64,000 nucleotides of DNA, taken from positions 8,607,752 to 8,671,751 of the forward strand of contig JAGGNK010013558.1 of NCBI GenBank assembly GCA_017590115.1, written 5' to 3'. Numbering within the stretch: position 1 is the stretch's first letter; every line of letters starts with the position of its first letter. A model generated the notes under the pieces. That model ran no database searches. It saw only the letters and a program-made list of their open reading frames with translations, and had not been told where the DNA came from. Origin of the DNA: Montifringilla adamsi. Taxonomy: Eukaryota > Chordata > Aves > Passeriformes > Passeridae. A program made the position numbers and the translations under genes. This document shows, piece by piece, positions 36,634 to 50,216 of this stretch.

Positions 36634-39600
36634 GTCATTAATGTGTTAACTCACTTGAAAATAAGAATAAGCCCTGAAAAGAGTCTCCTTAAAATATTGT
36701 TCTGCAGAACCAATTGGTCTGTGGCTGCTGCTGAAAGCTCCAGTTAAGCTCTCTCTGCCTTCACAATCCAAATGTGCTGGTTGATTCAGGTGAACTACTG
36801 GGACATCTTAAATGCACCACAGGGAAGTTTATGGCATCTCTTCTGAGCCTGGAATAAAGTCAAGAGCACTTTTACTGAACCTGGGCCTGGTTACCTCCCG
36901 TTTTAGTCACCCTCCTTTTTTGCAGAGCACTGATCTCATACACTTGTGGAAAAGTCTATAGTGCCTGACAGAAGGGAAATGGAAGTTTGGTTGCCATGAG
37001 CAGACAGAAGTGCTCAGCAGCTGTGACAAACCCAGCCAGCAGGAGTGGTTATGCCACCTGCCAAGAGCTGGGGTCCCTTCCAGCACTAGAGATTCATGGG
37101 GTGTGAGAAATCATCTCCATGATGAGAAAGACTGAAGGTTTAAACAAAGATATGTGATGACATTTACATAAAAATGCATTTTCTTTCATTTCATATACAT
37201 TTTTCATTAAAATGAGACAGCTGTACTTAATATTTTCTAGACATTTCCTATTCTATTTCTGTACCAATGAGAAAATCCAATTAAAATATTATTTCCCTTC
37301 ACTCTTCTGAAGCTTTCGAACTGACTCCATAATTAAATGAACAAGTCATAACAAGTTATTTTAATATTTGCACAATGGAAAGCACTGTTTCCAAGGAGAA
37401 GCAGCATGATCTTGCATGCTGAGAAGTCAGCAGAGACTCCAGCCTGCACACAGCCAGTGCTGGAAGGGCAGCAGTCCCCAGACACAGTGGCTGAGGCACC
37501 TCAGGCTGCTCCTGTGAAGGACTCACTGGGCTGTCTGGACAGCTTGGAGTCAGAATGAATCACTGCAAGAACATCCAAGGAGGTCTGGGTGCCCAGGAGG
37601 AGACTTGCACAAGGTTTTGCTTATTGCTTGTCCACTGGTGCACACAGTCACTGCAGCATCCAGCTGTGCCATCACAGCAGTGTCAGATTAATCAAAGGCC
37701 AGGTGGGTACTTCAATCACCTAGTGGCACAGGTCACAGCTTTGCCTGTGAGTTGCTGTCAGTACCTGCTGCTTTGAAATTACTTGGTGCTTTGTAATGGT
37801 TCCATTTGGTCTCATTTTTCCATGAGAGGAACTATTGGGGCCACCTAGTCTGGCCTCTTGTATATCTGATATCCCTAAATTGTGTGCCAGTACCCAGCCT
37901 ATAATTTAATCAGGCCAAATACTTGCATCATATAGAATAAAAGAAGAATGTTGACACAAGAACTGTGCTCCAGAGAGTAAGTGATGCAATGGCAGGAATG
38001 AATTAGGTGTGACATATGAAGACATTTTCATGAGCTGAAGGTGAAAGCCACCTGCTACAGAGGAAGTGAACAGCCTGATGTCTCCATCAGCTCAGATGAG
38101 TGGAGAGAATTAGCTCAGAGTTGGTGATTAAGTTTACCTCTGGACACATGAGCAGTTTGGCACACAAGGTCTGCCAGAAATACTAAAAAAGCATTGGCAC
38201 CAACATTCTGCATCCTTTTCCGGATGTTCAGATTGAGCCCAAACATTTGCTCTGCTTGGAACCTGACAAAGAAATCTCAGCAGGCTAATTTACTTGAAAA
38301 TGTTTAAACCCATGCCAAGCTGATCAGCCCTCTGGATGACCCTTTGAATCTCCTTCCCCTGGCTAAAGCTGCCCTGAATTAAAGAAAAATTTTAGATACC
38401 ACAAGGGTATGTAGAAGAGGTGGCTATCAATGGCACTTGCCCTGTAATTGGTACAGGTGACATTTCAGTTTCTGAACCATCTACAAATCATTAATAAATC
38501 ATAGTTGGCTGCATTTTGCCGAGCACTTTTGGTGTAAACTTTAAAAAGTACTCAAACAAAGACTACTGCACATATCCTTCACACACCACAGAGGAGGAGA
38601 CTGAGGTACAGATACATTCAATGCTTTTTTTCTCATTCACCCAAGAAAATGTTAACACTAGATGTGCCCTTGATATTTATTGTAGGAGTTCCTACAGATG
38701 CACTGGTCTGTCAATGGAGATTTATCTGCTGGCCATGCATTTGTTTTCCAGTGGAGCTCATTGGGGCTGCAGAGGGCTTGAGTCACCAAAGCCATTGGTG
38801 TCACCCTCTCTGCACAGGGACAGCCAGGCACCCCAGCACAGCAGAGGGAGCATGAGGAGCATGACTCAGGCTGGAGCATCCAGGAGCAGTGATGCCATGG
38901 CAACTGTGCTTTAAGCACTGGCTTGCTCAGACTAGGCAGCCTTTAATTAATGGCTTGATTGTTGCTCCCTCCTTTCTCCCACATGTAATATTTACTGCAC
39001 TCCCTAGGCAAGCCACTGGAACACTCCAAACAGACAGCAGAGAGCAGAGACTACAGCTGGGCCAACCAGCACATGGGAGAGAGCCCTGATCTCCTTGATG
39101 AATCAGGGCTGGGTACAGCTGCTGGCTGCCTCACGGAAGGGCAGTACCAAGGCAAGGGACACCAGCTGGATCTGCCTGGAGCCTGGATGCTCACCACTAG
39201 AAGAACTGAGATACACTGCCAGCACCTGCCAGCCTTAACACTGAGAAAGCCCCTTCAGCATCAGAGCAAGGAAGCAAAACACACACTTGGAATTAGAAAC
39301 TCCCAAGCATGCCCTAATGCTGATCATGGGAGGGAGAGGCCAAGGTTTGTCCCCTCTCCTCACAATGGAATGACTGAGACCTACAACAAGTAGGTTTATG
39401 TCTTCTGGAAGATGGACAGTAAGCCAGTGACCTTTAGGAATCCAAAGACTATAGGCTAGAAATCAGTTCAAAACTGAAGACACAGTTGGGAATGTTGACG
39501 TTTTTCTACTGTTTCAGTATTAGGTGAAAGTCTGTAGTAGCAATCATTCAGGAAAAAAGGTTCAAAGTAAAAGACAATAGGAATGCATGCTGGTAAATTT

Positions 39601-40663
39601 TAGCATTGATATTCTGAAATGCTTCCCCCCACCAACCCCACTCCTCAGATGCCATTAACTCTCTCTCAGAAGACACCCAGGGTTCAGGGTTCCTGAAGAA
39701 CTTGCCTTAAAAGGGAAAAATTACTGCACTGACCAGAAGAAATTCCTGAGGATAAGAGGTTTAAAGACCTGAGGACTTATTGTGGCTCAGGGAGAAGCAG
39801 GACACATTTTTTTTCTCTAGAACATAATTTTCTCTTTAATAAGCTGTAGACAAAAACCTGTTTAAGTACAGAGAAGAAACAGAATGATCTCTCCAATTAG
39901 AAGACAATTTCTTGCCCTGCACTTCCTACCTGAAACACAGAGAGGTTTGATGCTAACAACTAACCTATTTACAGGGATTGCTCCCAGGAGGACACAGGGA
40001 AGAGCAAACCTCATTTCAAAATGATCAGTCCAGTTGTAATAAAGAAAGTGGAGCTTTTGTTGTTTTGACCTAATCCCATTTACACACGCAAACTGGGAGG
40101 AAAATAATGGTTTTAATTTGAACACGATTCAGACTGACTTGAAAGATCTAAGTGTCACACCACAGACCAATCAGGGTTCATGCTCTTGTTAGGGGATTAA
40201 ATAGTAAAATAGACATGAACTGATACTGTTTGTGGCCACAGACTGGCCTGAGTCTCCTGAAACTCAGTGTGGAACAGAAATTGTCATTCAGGAGCACCTA
40301 CACTGCTCTGTGTAATGGCACAGCTGAAATAACAGCAGCCTCATCCCCAAACCAGATGTAATCCCCCAAAACAAAGCCACATGCAGGGAAGACTGAAATC
40401 TCTGTACGAAAATGCTGCTACTCTGCCAAGATCTGGGTTTATGAGGACTACAGAGCCTGAGAATACAGACAACACAAAAGACCAACATGGATATACTGAT
40501 GTAATAGCTGATACCCTAAAATGGAACTTTACAAACTGTCAGTGAAGCTAAGGTAGATTTCATACACAGATGATATGCTGGCAATAGGGATGATGAGGAG
40601 AAATCCTTGCAAGCAAAAAACATTTGCTAAGAGAATTCCCAATTAGTGGTTGCAGCTAGGAAA

Positions 40664-40701
40664 GGGACTAAATTACCAGGATGGGACTAAATTACCAGGA
40701 T
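40664..40701. repeat. Perfect 19 bp tandem duplication
   Basis: GGGACTAAATTACCAGGAT occurs twice head-to-tail (40664-40682 and 40683-40701) with no mismatch, suggesting a recent slippage duplication. Confidence 0.92.
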
Positions 40702-43700
40702 GTTGTCCACTGCAAATAGATTTTGGTGTAATCAGTTTTGGAAAAATAAATTCACTTCTGTGCTAATCCTCACAGGTTTCACCTTCAAAATGTCATCTCT
40801 GAGTACATATTCTACTTGAGTTACTTTTGTGCTAGATTTAACATTCAACAACAGAGCCTGCCTGTTTACAGAACCAGGTCAGGAGCTGGTCACAGGACTA
40901 CAGGATGTTACAAAAGGGACCTTGGGATATTATCCAAGTGAGGATGAGTAATGGTACCTGCCTCTTCAGATGTGCGTCAAAACCAACCATCATTAAGAGG
41001 TTTGGACTGTTAAGATTTTCAGTGCTGTTAGATTTTAAGTTATTCAAGGACAGAGAGAGTTATGATTCATAAAAAGGCTTTTAAGAAGATGAGTCTAAGC
41101 CCTGCACTGGAACAGCTGATGTGGTGCTCTCACTCTGTAGCTTAGGTAATCACTTGGGTCAATTAAAAGCTACAAAACTAGCACTAAAGATGCATGTGCA
41201 TTTGTGACAGCTATTTGTAGTTTACAGAGCTTAGCAGCCTCAGCTGAGTGGGAGGCCCCAGTGTGCCATGCAGAGATCACATATCAGCAAATGCATAGTT
41301 ACTATTGCAAAAAGATTAGAAACTAAACCAGCAGGATTATTATTTCTATTTTAGAGTTCAAAATTACAAACACACATCTGGCTCCACTGCACCGAGAAGC
41401 CCAGCTGCATTTAACTTTATTTATTCTGGTCTCTCCAGTGACCTCAAGCCAAGGTGCCTCTGAAAGCCAGACTGGACCAGCCCAGGCATGACTGAGTGCC
41501 CAGAGACCCCATTCAGTCTCTGCAGCAGAGCAAGGACTCCTCATGTCCTGGGCATCCACCCTCTGCTCCCCACAGAAACTCCCCTTGTTTGCCAGTGTTT
41601 CCCTCTCAGAAATTCCTTCTGGGTGACCAGTACCAGCACAGCCACTGAACTACAACTGGGGAGAAAGATCAGCCCAAAAGAACTTGAGTTTCTTGTTTCC
41701 ACTTTCAGGTTTCATGTAAATACCAAAGAAAAGCACCAGATCCTTTTCATCAAGAAGAAAGAAAAGGAAGTTTATTGAGTTTTTAAACAAAAGATGAAAA
41801 CTGCTCTTTTTCAGGACACCAAGGCACTGGAGAACATCATATATGTTCATGGTTTGGATTATGCAAAGAATTAAGAAATCAGTAACTAGAAATTAGCTTT
41901 TTTGGGGAAAAGTAGTTATTTTTTGGGCAGAAACATTGCAACTATTTCCAAAAGGTCCACAACTAAAAGTGCTCTCTGACTCCTACTTTGAAACAAGTGT
42001 AATAGCTGCAAACAACCACAGATTTAAAAGGTCACTGCATAATCCAATCTCAGTGATTAACATTTTCCTTTTAGTTATGGCTACACTAAAATAATGATCT
42101 CAATTCACAGGACAATTAAACACTTATTAATTTATTGCTGTAAAATCAGCTGAGGAATCTTTGTATATCCAAGCTAGCTGAAGTGTAGTTCACACAACCT
42201 TATCATTCAAGGTGCCAATTAAAACAAAAAAACCTAGTTCTTTTTCAAAGTCAAAACTGTGAAATAAGATTCCAATTTTAGTATCTACTTCAGAGCCAGC
42301 ATCTCAAAACTACTGCTGAACATTATCCTGCTAATTTCAAGCATTCATTATTGCCCTAGGAGGCAGATAATTGTTTACTATGAGAGTTCCCCTGCTGCCC
42401 CAGCCATTTGTACAAATATTCACCGTGATGAGTGACTGCACTTGATATGTGAAAAACCTGCAACTTCCCAGAAATTATGCCCTCAGAGCCACTTGATACC
42501 CACAATTATATCTTTCTGTAAGAAACATGGTTTTAAGCAGACTTCCCTTGTTTTTTCTTGGCTTTCATTTCTTTCTCAGCACTAACTTGGACATGAACAG
42601 ACATCTCCACCAAGCAAAAGAGCAATCAATCTGTAATATTCTCCTCCAAGGAAGTTCTTTCTTTTCTTTTGTTCTTTACATTTCAAATTAAGGCATTGCC
42701 TGAGAGAGCAGAAATATACTGATAGTATGAAATATAGTGATAGTGAAATGCTACTTTTAATGAAGGAAAATTAACCTCTTACCCTGACAGACAATTAAAC
42801 CAGTAAGTAATGAAGGCAGATGGCAACTATGTCACATTGCTTAAGAGAGTAATATATTCAGTACTTCTTGTTCCTCAATTCATGCATTAAATACTGCTGG
42901 TCAGCTTGCCAAGCTTAATCTGTACCACTAAATACATGGAAATGGGGTGAGGAGGAAAGAAGTCCAGCCAGCTCTTTTTGCAGCTTCACATTACCTCACA
43001 TTATGCTAAAGGGGACAGAGGCAACAAAAGGGTCTGAATACCCATCCCACAGTGTCATCCTGATTCCTGGGGATCCATGCACAATGAGGCCCAAATCTTG
43101 ATAATAACAATTATTTTTTTCTTTACAAAGTCATTGGAGAGGCACAGACACAGCTTTAGAGAGACCCTGGCTCCAGAGGGCTGCTCTGACTCTACTCCTG
43201 ACATGTGCTTGAAGTCCTTGAGCTTCTGATCCCAGCTATGGAGCTGTGCAGGTGAGGGAGCTTCAGGTTTTGTACATACAAGATCAAGACACCGCTCTTG
43301 ATATATTTCTCTTCTGATGGGATTCCTTTACCCCTTTTTTTGTCTCTTTCACCTTTCCCCCCTTTTTTTTTAATGTGGCATGCTTCTCTAGAAGCAAGGT
43401 ACTGAGCAATATGTAACAAAGGCATCACTTAGTGGTGTCATGTCAGTGATCACACTGCATTTTGTGATGGAAAAATGCATCTTGGCAGCTGTACCCAGTG
43501 CAACAAACAAACATGCTGCAGGGTTTTATATGATTTCAAAACAAAGTCAGTCTTGAAACTAAATGCTAATTAATTCCCCAATTGCTTCCTAATGAAAAAT
43601 CCACTTGGGATTCTCACCAGGAAGCAGCAGAAGATTGATTCTGAGAAAGTGAGGGTACCTTTTCAGGCTCTTCACATGCATGGAGTTAGGAAATGATTCA

Positions 43701-46279
43701 GAGCACCTTGAAAGAACTACTTACAGGAAAGAAGATTTGAGGCAAGTTCCAGCAAATTTGTGTGACTAAGAACAGCACAGGTATTTGCATAAGCTGTTTG
43801 GGCTCTTTCAGGTAATTGGCTCACTTGCCACCTTGAAAATATTTGTTCAGCTGCTACAACTGACAGGACTCTCACAGGACAAGGTAGGTCTCACACACAA
43901 CTCTGTTCAGGTGAATTAGCTGATGGCAGCAGTTTGTTCTGCAATTCTTCCACTCCATCAGGCTGATGGCCAGCAGTGGAGTTCATCTCAGGAAAGTGAA
44001 AATCCTGGTGCCAAAGAATAAAGCGCCAGATTGGAATGGTCTATTTTAAAAAAGAGCTGCCATGTCTAGTTAGTATCATACAGAGATTCACTGCACAGTA
44101 ACAAATGGATGTTGGACTGAGCTTGGAAACTAAAGCCAAAAGTATATGGAGTATTTCAGCTAGAAAAAGGAAGGAAAAAAATTGCTTTTCTGCACTAAAT
44201 TGCAGGAAGCAAACATTCCTATTTTACTGATATTCTCAATTTTCCTTGCTTAAATTTATTTCATCATGTTTTTAAGGACACAAGACAAAATTTGAAATTC
44301 AAGGGAAGTAGAGAGGATTTGATGTAAGCAGCAAGCAAATCAATGGGTCCCGATTCAATTCAGGTTTCACCTGATGGGATTAAATGTATCAAAATGTATT
44401 CATGTTTATTAGAAAGAAATATGAGACATAATGTAACCAGTACAGCCCAGCTGAAAGAGAGTCTGCCTCCTGTTGCAGCTCTGGCTGGTTAAAACTTTCA
44501 TTTACAAGTCCAGTGAAAAGTGACTACCAGGAACTGCCATTGTCCAGACCTCTACATACATGCAGCCTAGGCACTGACATTAGCATCTCACCTTCTCTGG
44601 TTTAATGTTAGACATAACCACTGCTTCAGGCACTCCAAGTGACTAACTTCCACTCCAGAATTAGCTGCCTGTAACATCGCCTTGCAAGTCTGGAACTCAT
44701 GTTTGAAAATTCAGAGCATTAACTAATATGTATGCCTGGTTTCTACTGGAATAGTCTGGGCATTTCCTTTCTGTATTCTTCCCTGTGGTAATAATGCCCC
44801 AGACAGTCTTCCCATACTTCACTGTGTTTTCATGGAATTTCAGAAGTGCTGGGTAAAAAAGGATGAGGTGCTAATATGGCCATTTGAAAAAACCCCACAT
44901 TTTATGCCTAGCATCAGCATCTTACTTAAGGAGCTCTCAGCAACAAGAAATATAGATGTAAATAATTCCTGAGAGAGCTTTTAAGTACAAGAAGCCTTTA
45001 GCTGAGCCAAATCATCACGGAAATTATTTAACTGACAGTATTTGACAGAGATATTTCACACAGCCTCTCACAGGCCTTCATACACTCATACATGCCATAT
45101 ATTAATACACATATAGGTAGAACTATTGCCAAGAACAATCACCCAAAGGGTGGTGAGCAAGAATTAGCTGGTCATTATAGCAAGCACCTAAATAACCAGT
45201 CCTGAAAAACTCCCTAGAAGAGGGACTCCCAGACTCTGCATCTGAAATTATCTCACTTTCTGTCTTCACTTTATCTGAGTTCACAAACCATAGCGATACT
45301 TGAACAAACAAGCCTATCCCTAATTAAGTGTGTTAATGCAGGAAGAAATGATGGTATTTGCATATTGTGCAGGATGAAAGAAGTTTACAGTACATAGGAA
45401 AAGCATTATCTTCTGTCTTTATGAAAAGATGAGAAAATGAAAATATTCCAAATAGGACACACTTAAGTACTTGCCAGAAGAGTTAATTACATACAGGTAG
45501 GATTACATATCCCTTTGCACAATTGGTCTTCAGTGAAGCACAGAAACATGGAGTGCTCTTCAAATACACTGGGAATGCTAAGAACAAAGTCCTCCCAAAA
45601 GACACCTCTCCCTTCACATAAAAACCCTTCCTCCTTTTTGTTTTTGCTTTTTACCTTGCAGGTAAAACAAGTCACATGCTGACACAGTTTTCAGTGGCCC
45701 AGAAAAACAACCATCTGAGTAAAACCAGTACACTAAGCCATGACTTACTGGCTGGGGAGCCAGCGTCCTTATGCTTCAGCAACACTGCTGCAAAGGCTGC
45801 AGCCTCTGGCACAGAGACACAGAATAAAGCTCAAAGCAGTAACGCCTCAAGTTGCTTTACCACAAACCACCTTTATCCTTTTATTAACTCCCGATGTTGT
45901 ATTCTAACTTAATACACTGTTGAGGTGCTCTGGAGCTCATTCAGGACCTTTATACAGGCCCTTTGCTACTTGACATTCCCTCCTAAGACCCAGAGAGCAC
46001 AGTGGAGGTACTGCTTAGACAAGCTCAGAGATCTTTACCCTGTCACAAAAAAATACTCTTCTGCAAACAGTTTCTATGTTAAAACCTTGAACTCATGTAA
46101 AGAAACAGTACAACAGGTTGCAAGAAATAATAATATAAATTAAGAGGGCTTGTGATCAGATAAACACACAAAACATTACATTTCCTTCAGAATTACAGTT
46201 CTCCATCTTCTTGTAAAAGCTGAGGACACCGCTGGTGTAAGGGAGTTCCAGCTGCTGTGCCATAGCACTGCTTGGAAAC

Positions 46280-46475
46280 TTCCAGCCGGCTCCTGCACAG
46301 AACAGGCTGAGCAGCTGCTCCTGCTGGATGCTGACTGCAGCCCCGCTGCGCTCGGGGCCACCCGGCCAGCGGGAACATTTACCTCCCAAAGGGCAGCAGG
46401 GCACCGGCCAGGCACGAGGAACAGCTCGATCTCCCGTTGGGATCAATCGGCTGGTCGCCACTCGAGGGCAGCATT
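46280..46475. promoter_or_regulatory. Isolated CpG-rich patch, possible cryptic promoter or exon
   Basis: About a dozen CpG dinucleotides fall within 190 bases, in a region where CpG is otherwise rare. On the - strand an open frame from 46461 (ATGGCGACC...) meets a donor-like GGGAG/GTAAAT at about 46384. The patch could be a small promoter, an exon of an unannotated - strand transcript, or a GC-rich remnant. No protein family is recognised. Confidence 0.3.
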
Positions 46476-49400
46476 TCAGTAAAATAAAAAAGACATGGGA
46501 ATAATAATGAAAGACACCAAACTGCCGGACTGTGTTATCTCACCATGAGGATTTCGTTTGCAGGCTGATCTCCAAGCTTTCTGTAGCTATTTAAACAGGG
46601 AGGCAATACGAGCAGAAACTGAAGTGCAAGCGGTGAAGGAATATGAGATCAATACCAGATAAATCTGAGCAGAGGCTGTACAGGCACCTTAGTTTACATA
46701 TGGCTTAGCTACCTAAAGGAAAAGCAGATGCACCGACACCCAAGTTCTCCCTCCCTCCTCCAACAGAAACATTTTATCCAAGAAAAAGTTTTCACTCAGA
46801 GCAGCCAGCTCTCTTTTGACCAGATCTGAGGAAGTTCTTGTACAATAGTGACTTTAAAAGCTAAGGAGCAGCACCCAGTAACAGTCAGGATACAAGACAA
46901 TGACCCACTTGGACCACCACCACCTTTTCACTATAATAATGTCATGGCACTTCCAGAGCCCGCTGCTGAAGTGAGAAGCCTGTAAAAAAAGGCATGAATG
47001 CTGCTAGTTTAGTGCTCTACTTACACCAGCTAAAAATAGTCAGAGGCCAAAAACATACTCCAGTTTTGGACACTGAATGACAACATGGGCTATGAGACCA
47101 ATTAGATCAAATTAAAATATACCAACAGAAAGAAAATAAACACTGGTAAACTTTGTCCGGAAGGCAAAGAGAGCTCTTGGAATAGAAACTTGTTACACAG
47201 CTTCATATGCACTCATGTAATTGTTTTGCCTTCTTATTCCAGAGAAGCTTTCCTTCGCACAAGGACAGGCTGCTCCCAGAGGAGTGTCACAAGGGCCATT
47301 GAATGCATCCTCTGCACTCAATAAATACAGGTGATTTCAGAAGTGAATCACAGCACATCAATGATGCTGCCATTAATATCCATATTACATCCAGATTTAC
47401 TGTGTCATTTTTTTAATCAAAAAGGGCTAAAGCAGGGGTTAATTGCACTGAATTTGAATACAGCAGGAAAAGGAAGACACTGTTGTTCACTCGGCACCAG
47501 CAGTCTCAGCAGTGATGGCAGGGTGGGATCATGGTGAGGATCCTGTGCACCCAGCTGTACCCGTGTTGGAGGTGCATGTGAACAGAGGAGGCTTATGGGA
47601 AGCAGCTGTTAGCATGGACAGCCCAGGCAATGTGAATAGAAACACACAGAAGCTAAATTAAAAACATGTTGGAACCCAGAAGTATTCTGCAATGGCTAAT
47701 TGGTAATTTGACATTCATTTCACTCCAGAAACTGAAATCAAATATCCCATCATGAGGTCCAATGATAATGGAATGTGTCAGAAGGTTCACTGTTCTTCAC
47801 ACACACTTCCATGTTTTCAGCACTATTTTTGCCCTCCTCCCCTTCCAAAATGAGCATGATGTGCTGCCATCATCCTGCAGCAGGGTTTACATGGACAGCA
47901 ACAGATTAGTAACATAAGGCAATTTCCCCAGCAAATCTCTGAGGCAGCTCAGGAGATAAAAAGTGCATTGCCAATGTCTCCTGTCACTAATGTGCTACCC
48001 AGAGCAAAAGGAAATGTGCTACTGAGGCATTGTGAAGTCAGTCAACATTCAGCCATCTGCTACACACAATCTCAGGCTGCACGTCATCAGCGAGGCATGA
48101 ATGTAAAGAAGGCTCTAGCCTGACATTTTAGTTCTAAATTGAGCACATTTAATCCAGTAGTCATTGAAGGACAGCAGATACTGTCCCAGGGCACCTTCCT
48201 AACAATTGCTTCTTAATGTAGAACAGTGATTTATGTAGTTTATGATGTTAAAGGACATATATGATGATGATGCCGCTCCAAATGTTCCCCCCTTCTGTAC
48301 TGTTGGCTTCATTGCCTGATAACTTATTAACAAGAAAAAGCTGTAAACAATTTGATTTCAAGGATTTTATGACTTCAAGGAAAAAGTTGATAAACCATAA
48401 AAAGGGTATAAACACAATATGAGCAAAAAGAAAGCCTGAAGGCCAGAGACTGTCCCTGAAGAGCCAGTGGAGAGCTTGTCCCACCCTCCTCCAAAGCACT
48501 GTGAGCAGAAGCTCCCTGCCTGCCAAGTCCCTCATGCTGTACTGAGCACTGCCTGCTGGCCCCGTGTCCCAAGGGCTAGTGCAGCCATGGATGGTGTTCT
48601 CTTAGACTGAGATGTGCAGAACATGGGGATTCCATCCTACATATTCAGCCCACCTGTTTTCAGTGAAAACAACTATGAAATTTCCAAGAACTGTCTGTCC
48701 TTTCAACATGCACAGGTAAAAAGCAAATATCAGTCAAAAGATGTAGTTAAGAAGGAGAGGCTGAGTGGTATCATCATTTTCCAGGAGGTCACACCAAAAA
48801 TCACACAGCTGGAGTGTGGCAGCAGCTCTCTGGCCACAGAGAGAAACAACTTCCCCAGGCATTGTCCTGGGGAAAAGTCTGTGAGAAGATCAAAGAAAAG
48901 AATGAGAAACAATTCTTATCATCACTTGCTGCACCTGTTGTTGTGAACATGTGGAATGTGTTATGGAGATTTGTTTACCAAAGGGTGATTTCTTAATTGG
49001 CCACTGGTGATGGTGTTTAGATTGAAGGACCAATTTAGTCCAGGTATATCACAACTGTCTATGAAAAGCAATGGGTTTCTTATTAATATAATACAATAAA
49101 GATTATTGATTAGCCTCCTGAGAATCATGGAGTCAGTGCTAATTATTACCAGTTTGGGGATGCCCTGCAATGATACAGGAGGAAACAGAACATACCTGTG
49201 ATAGTAGAAGCCATCCCTTGTCATGGGACCCAAACTGGTTTCATCCTTTCCTGTGCAAGATTGCTCCTACTATAATGGGACTTGCAATGCTCACATGGCT
49301 AAGTGGCAGGTGATGGACTAGTAAAGCTGGAGGCAATGAAGAATAAATAATCATGCACCACAGTCCAGCTTAGAAAAATATTCAGGCTCTGCAAATGGTA

Positions 49401-50105
49401 AGGAAGGGGAATTAATAAAACTTCACTAGAACTTTATACAATGACAAAAAAGCTCAAAGAATGCAAACCCATAGCATATGATATTGCAACGTTGTTTTGT
49501 AACCTTAATACAGAAACCCACAGTAACCCCTGCTAAGAGCATTAAATATTAATAATGGCTCCCAGCTGCTACTGCTGCATAATGGGCTTATTTTGATGAG
49601 GAAGATGTGCACATCTTAAGTAATGTTCACCAGTTCAGATGATCCTACTTTCCTTTTGAAATTCATGCAAGACCCTCTCTCCTTGCTGCAATTAATTGAA
49701 GAACCCAAGGCTATTATTCTTAAAAGGCAGGATTTGTCTCTGATCTTTGTCCTACATTACATTTTTTTTTTGTCAGAGGTTACAACATGAGCAGAGGTGG
49801 ATGGTTTAGCTTGATACACGACTCATTACCAGAGAGCAGCCTTCTTTTCCTCTGTACTGTCCTAATTAGTGTGAATCTGCCCACACAAATAGCCCACAAG
49901 GATGGGGTTTTTCATTGTTCTCTGTCCTACATCAGTGCAACTATTATAAATAGTAATGTTCCTGGCTTGCATCATCATAAACATCAAAGCTAGGAAATGC
50001 TCAGCTTCCATTTATCCTTTACTAAGCAAGCTTGAGCTTCTTTACTGGCAAAGTAGGTGATGAATAGCTGACCACTAACAGAGTGATTAATTAGCCAGAA
50101 GGCAT

Positions 50106-50216
50106 TCTCTTCTCTTCTCTTCTCTTCTCTTCTCTTCTCTTCTCTTCTCTTCTCTTCTCTTCTCTTCTCTTCTCTTCTCTTCTCTTCTCTTCTCTTCTCT
50201 TCTTCTCTTCTCTCTT
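50106..50216. repeat. TCTCT pentanucleotide microsatellite
   Basis: Nineteen perfect TCTCT units (50106-50200) are followed by an imperfect TCTTC/TCTC tail to about 50216. It is strictly polypyrimidine on the + strand. Confidence 0.97.

Noticed and set aside
37060..37100. Possible CR1 end (GGTCCCTTCCAGCAC...GATTCATGG)
   Set aside because: Only one short block resembles CR1; the preceding sequence does not follow the element, so it is not supported.
50106..50216. CRISPR-like array
   Set aside because: The repeat is a simple five-base tandem array without spacers, in a vertebrate genome.
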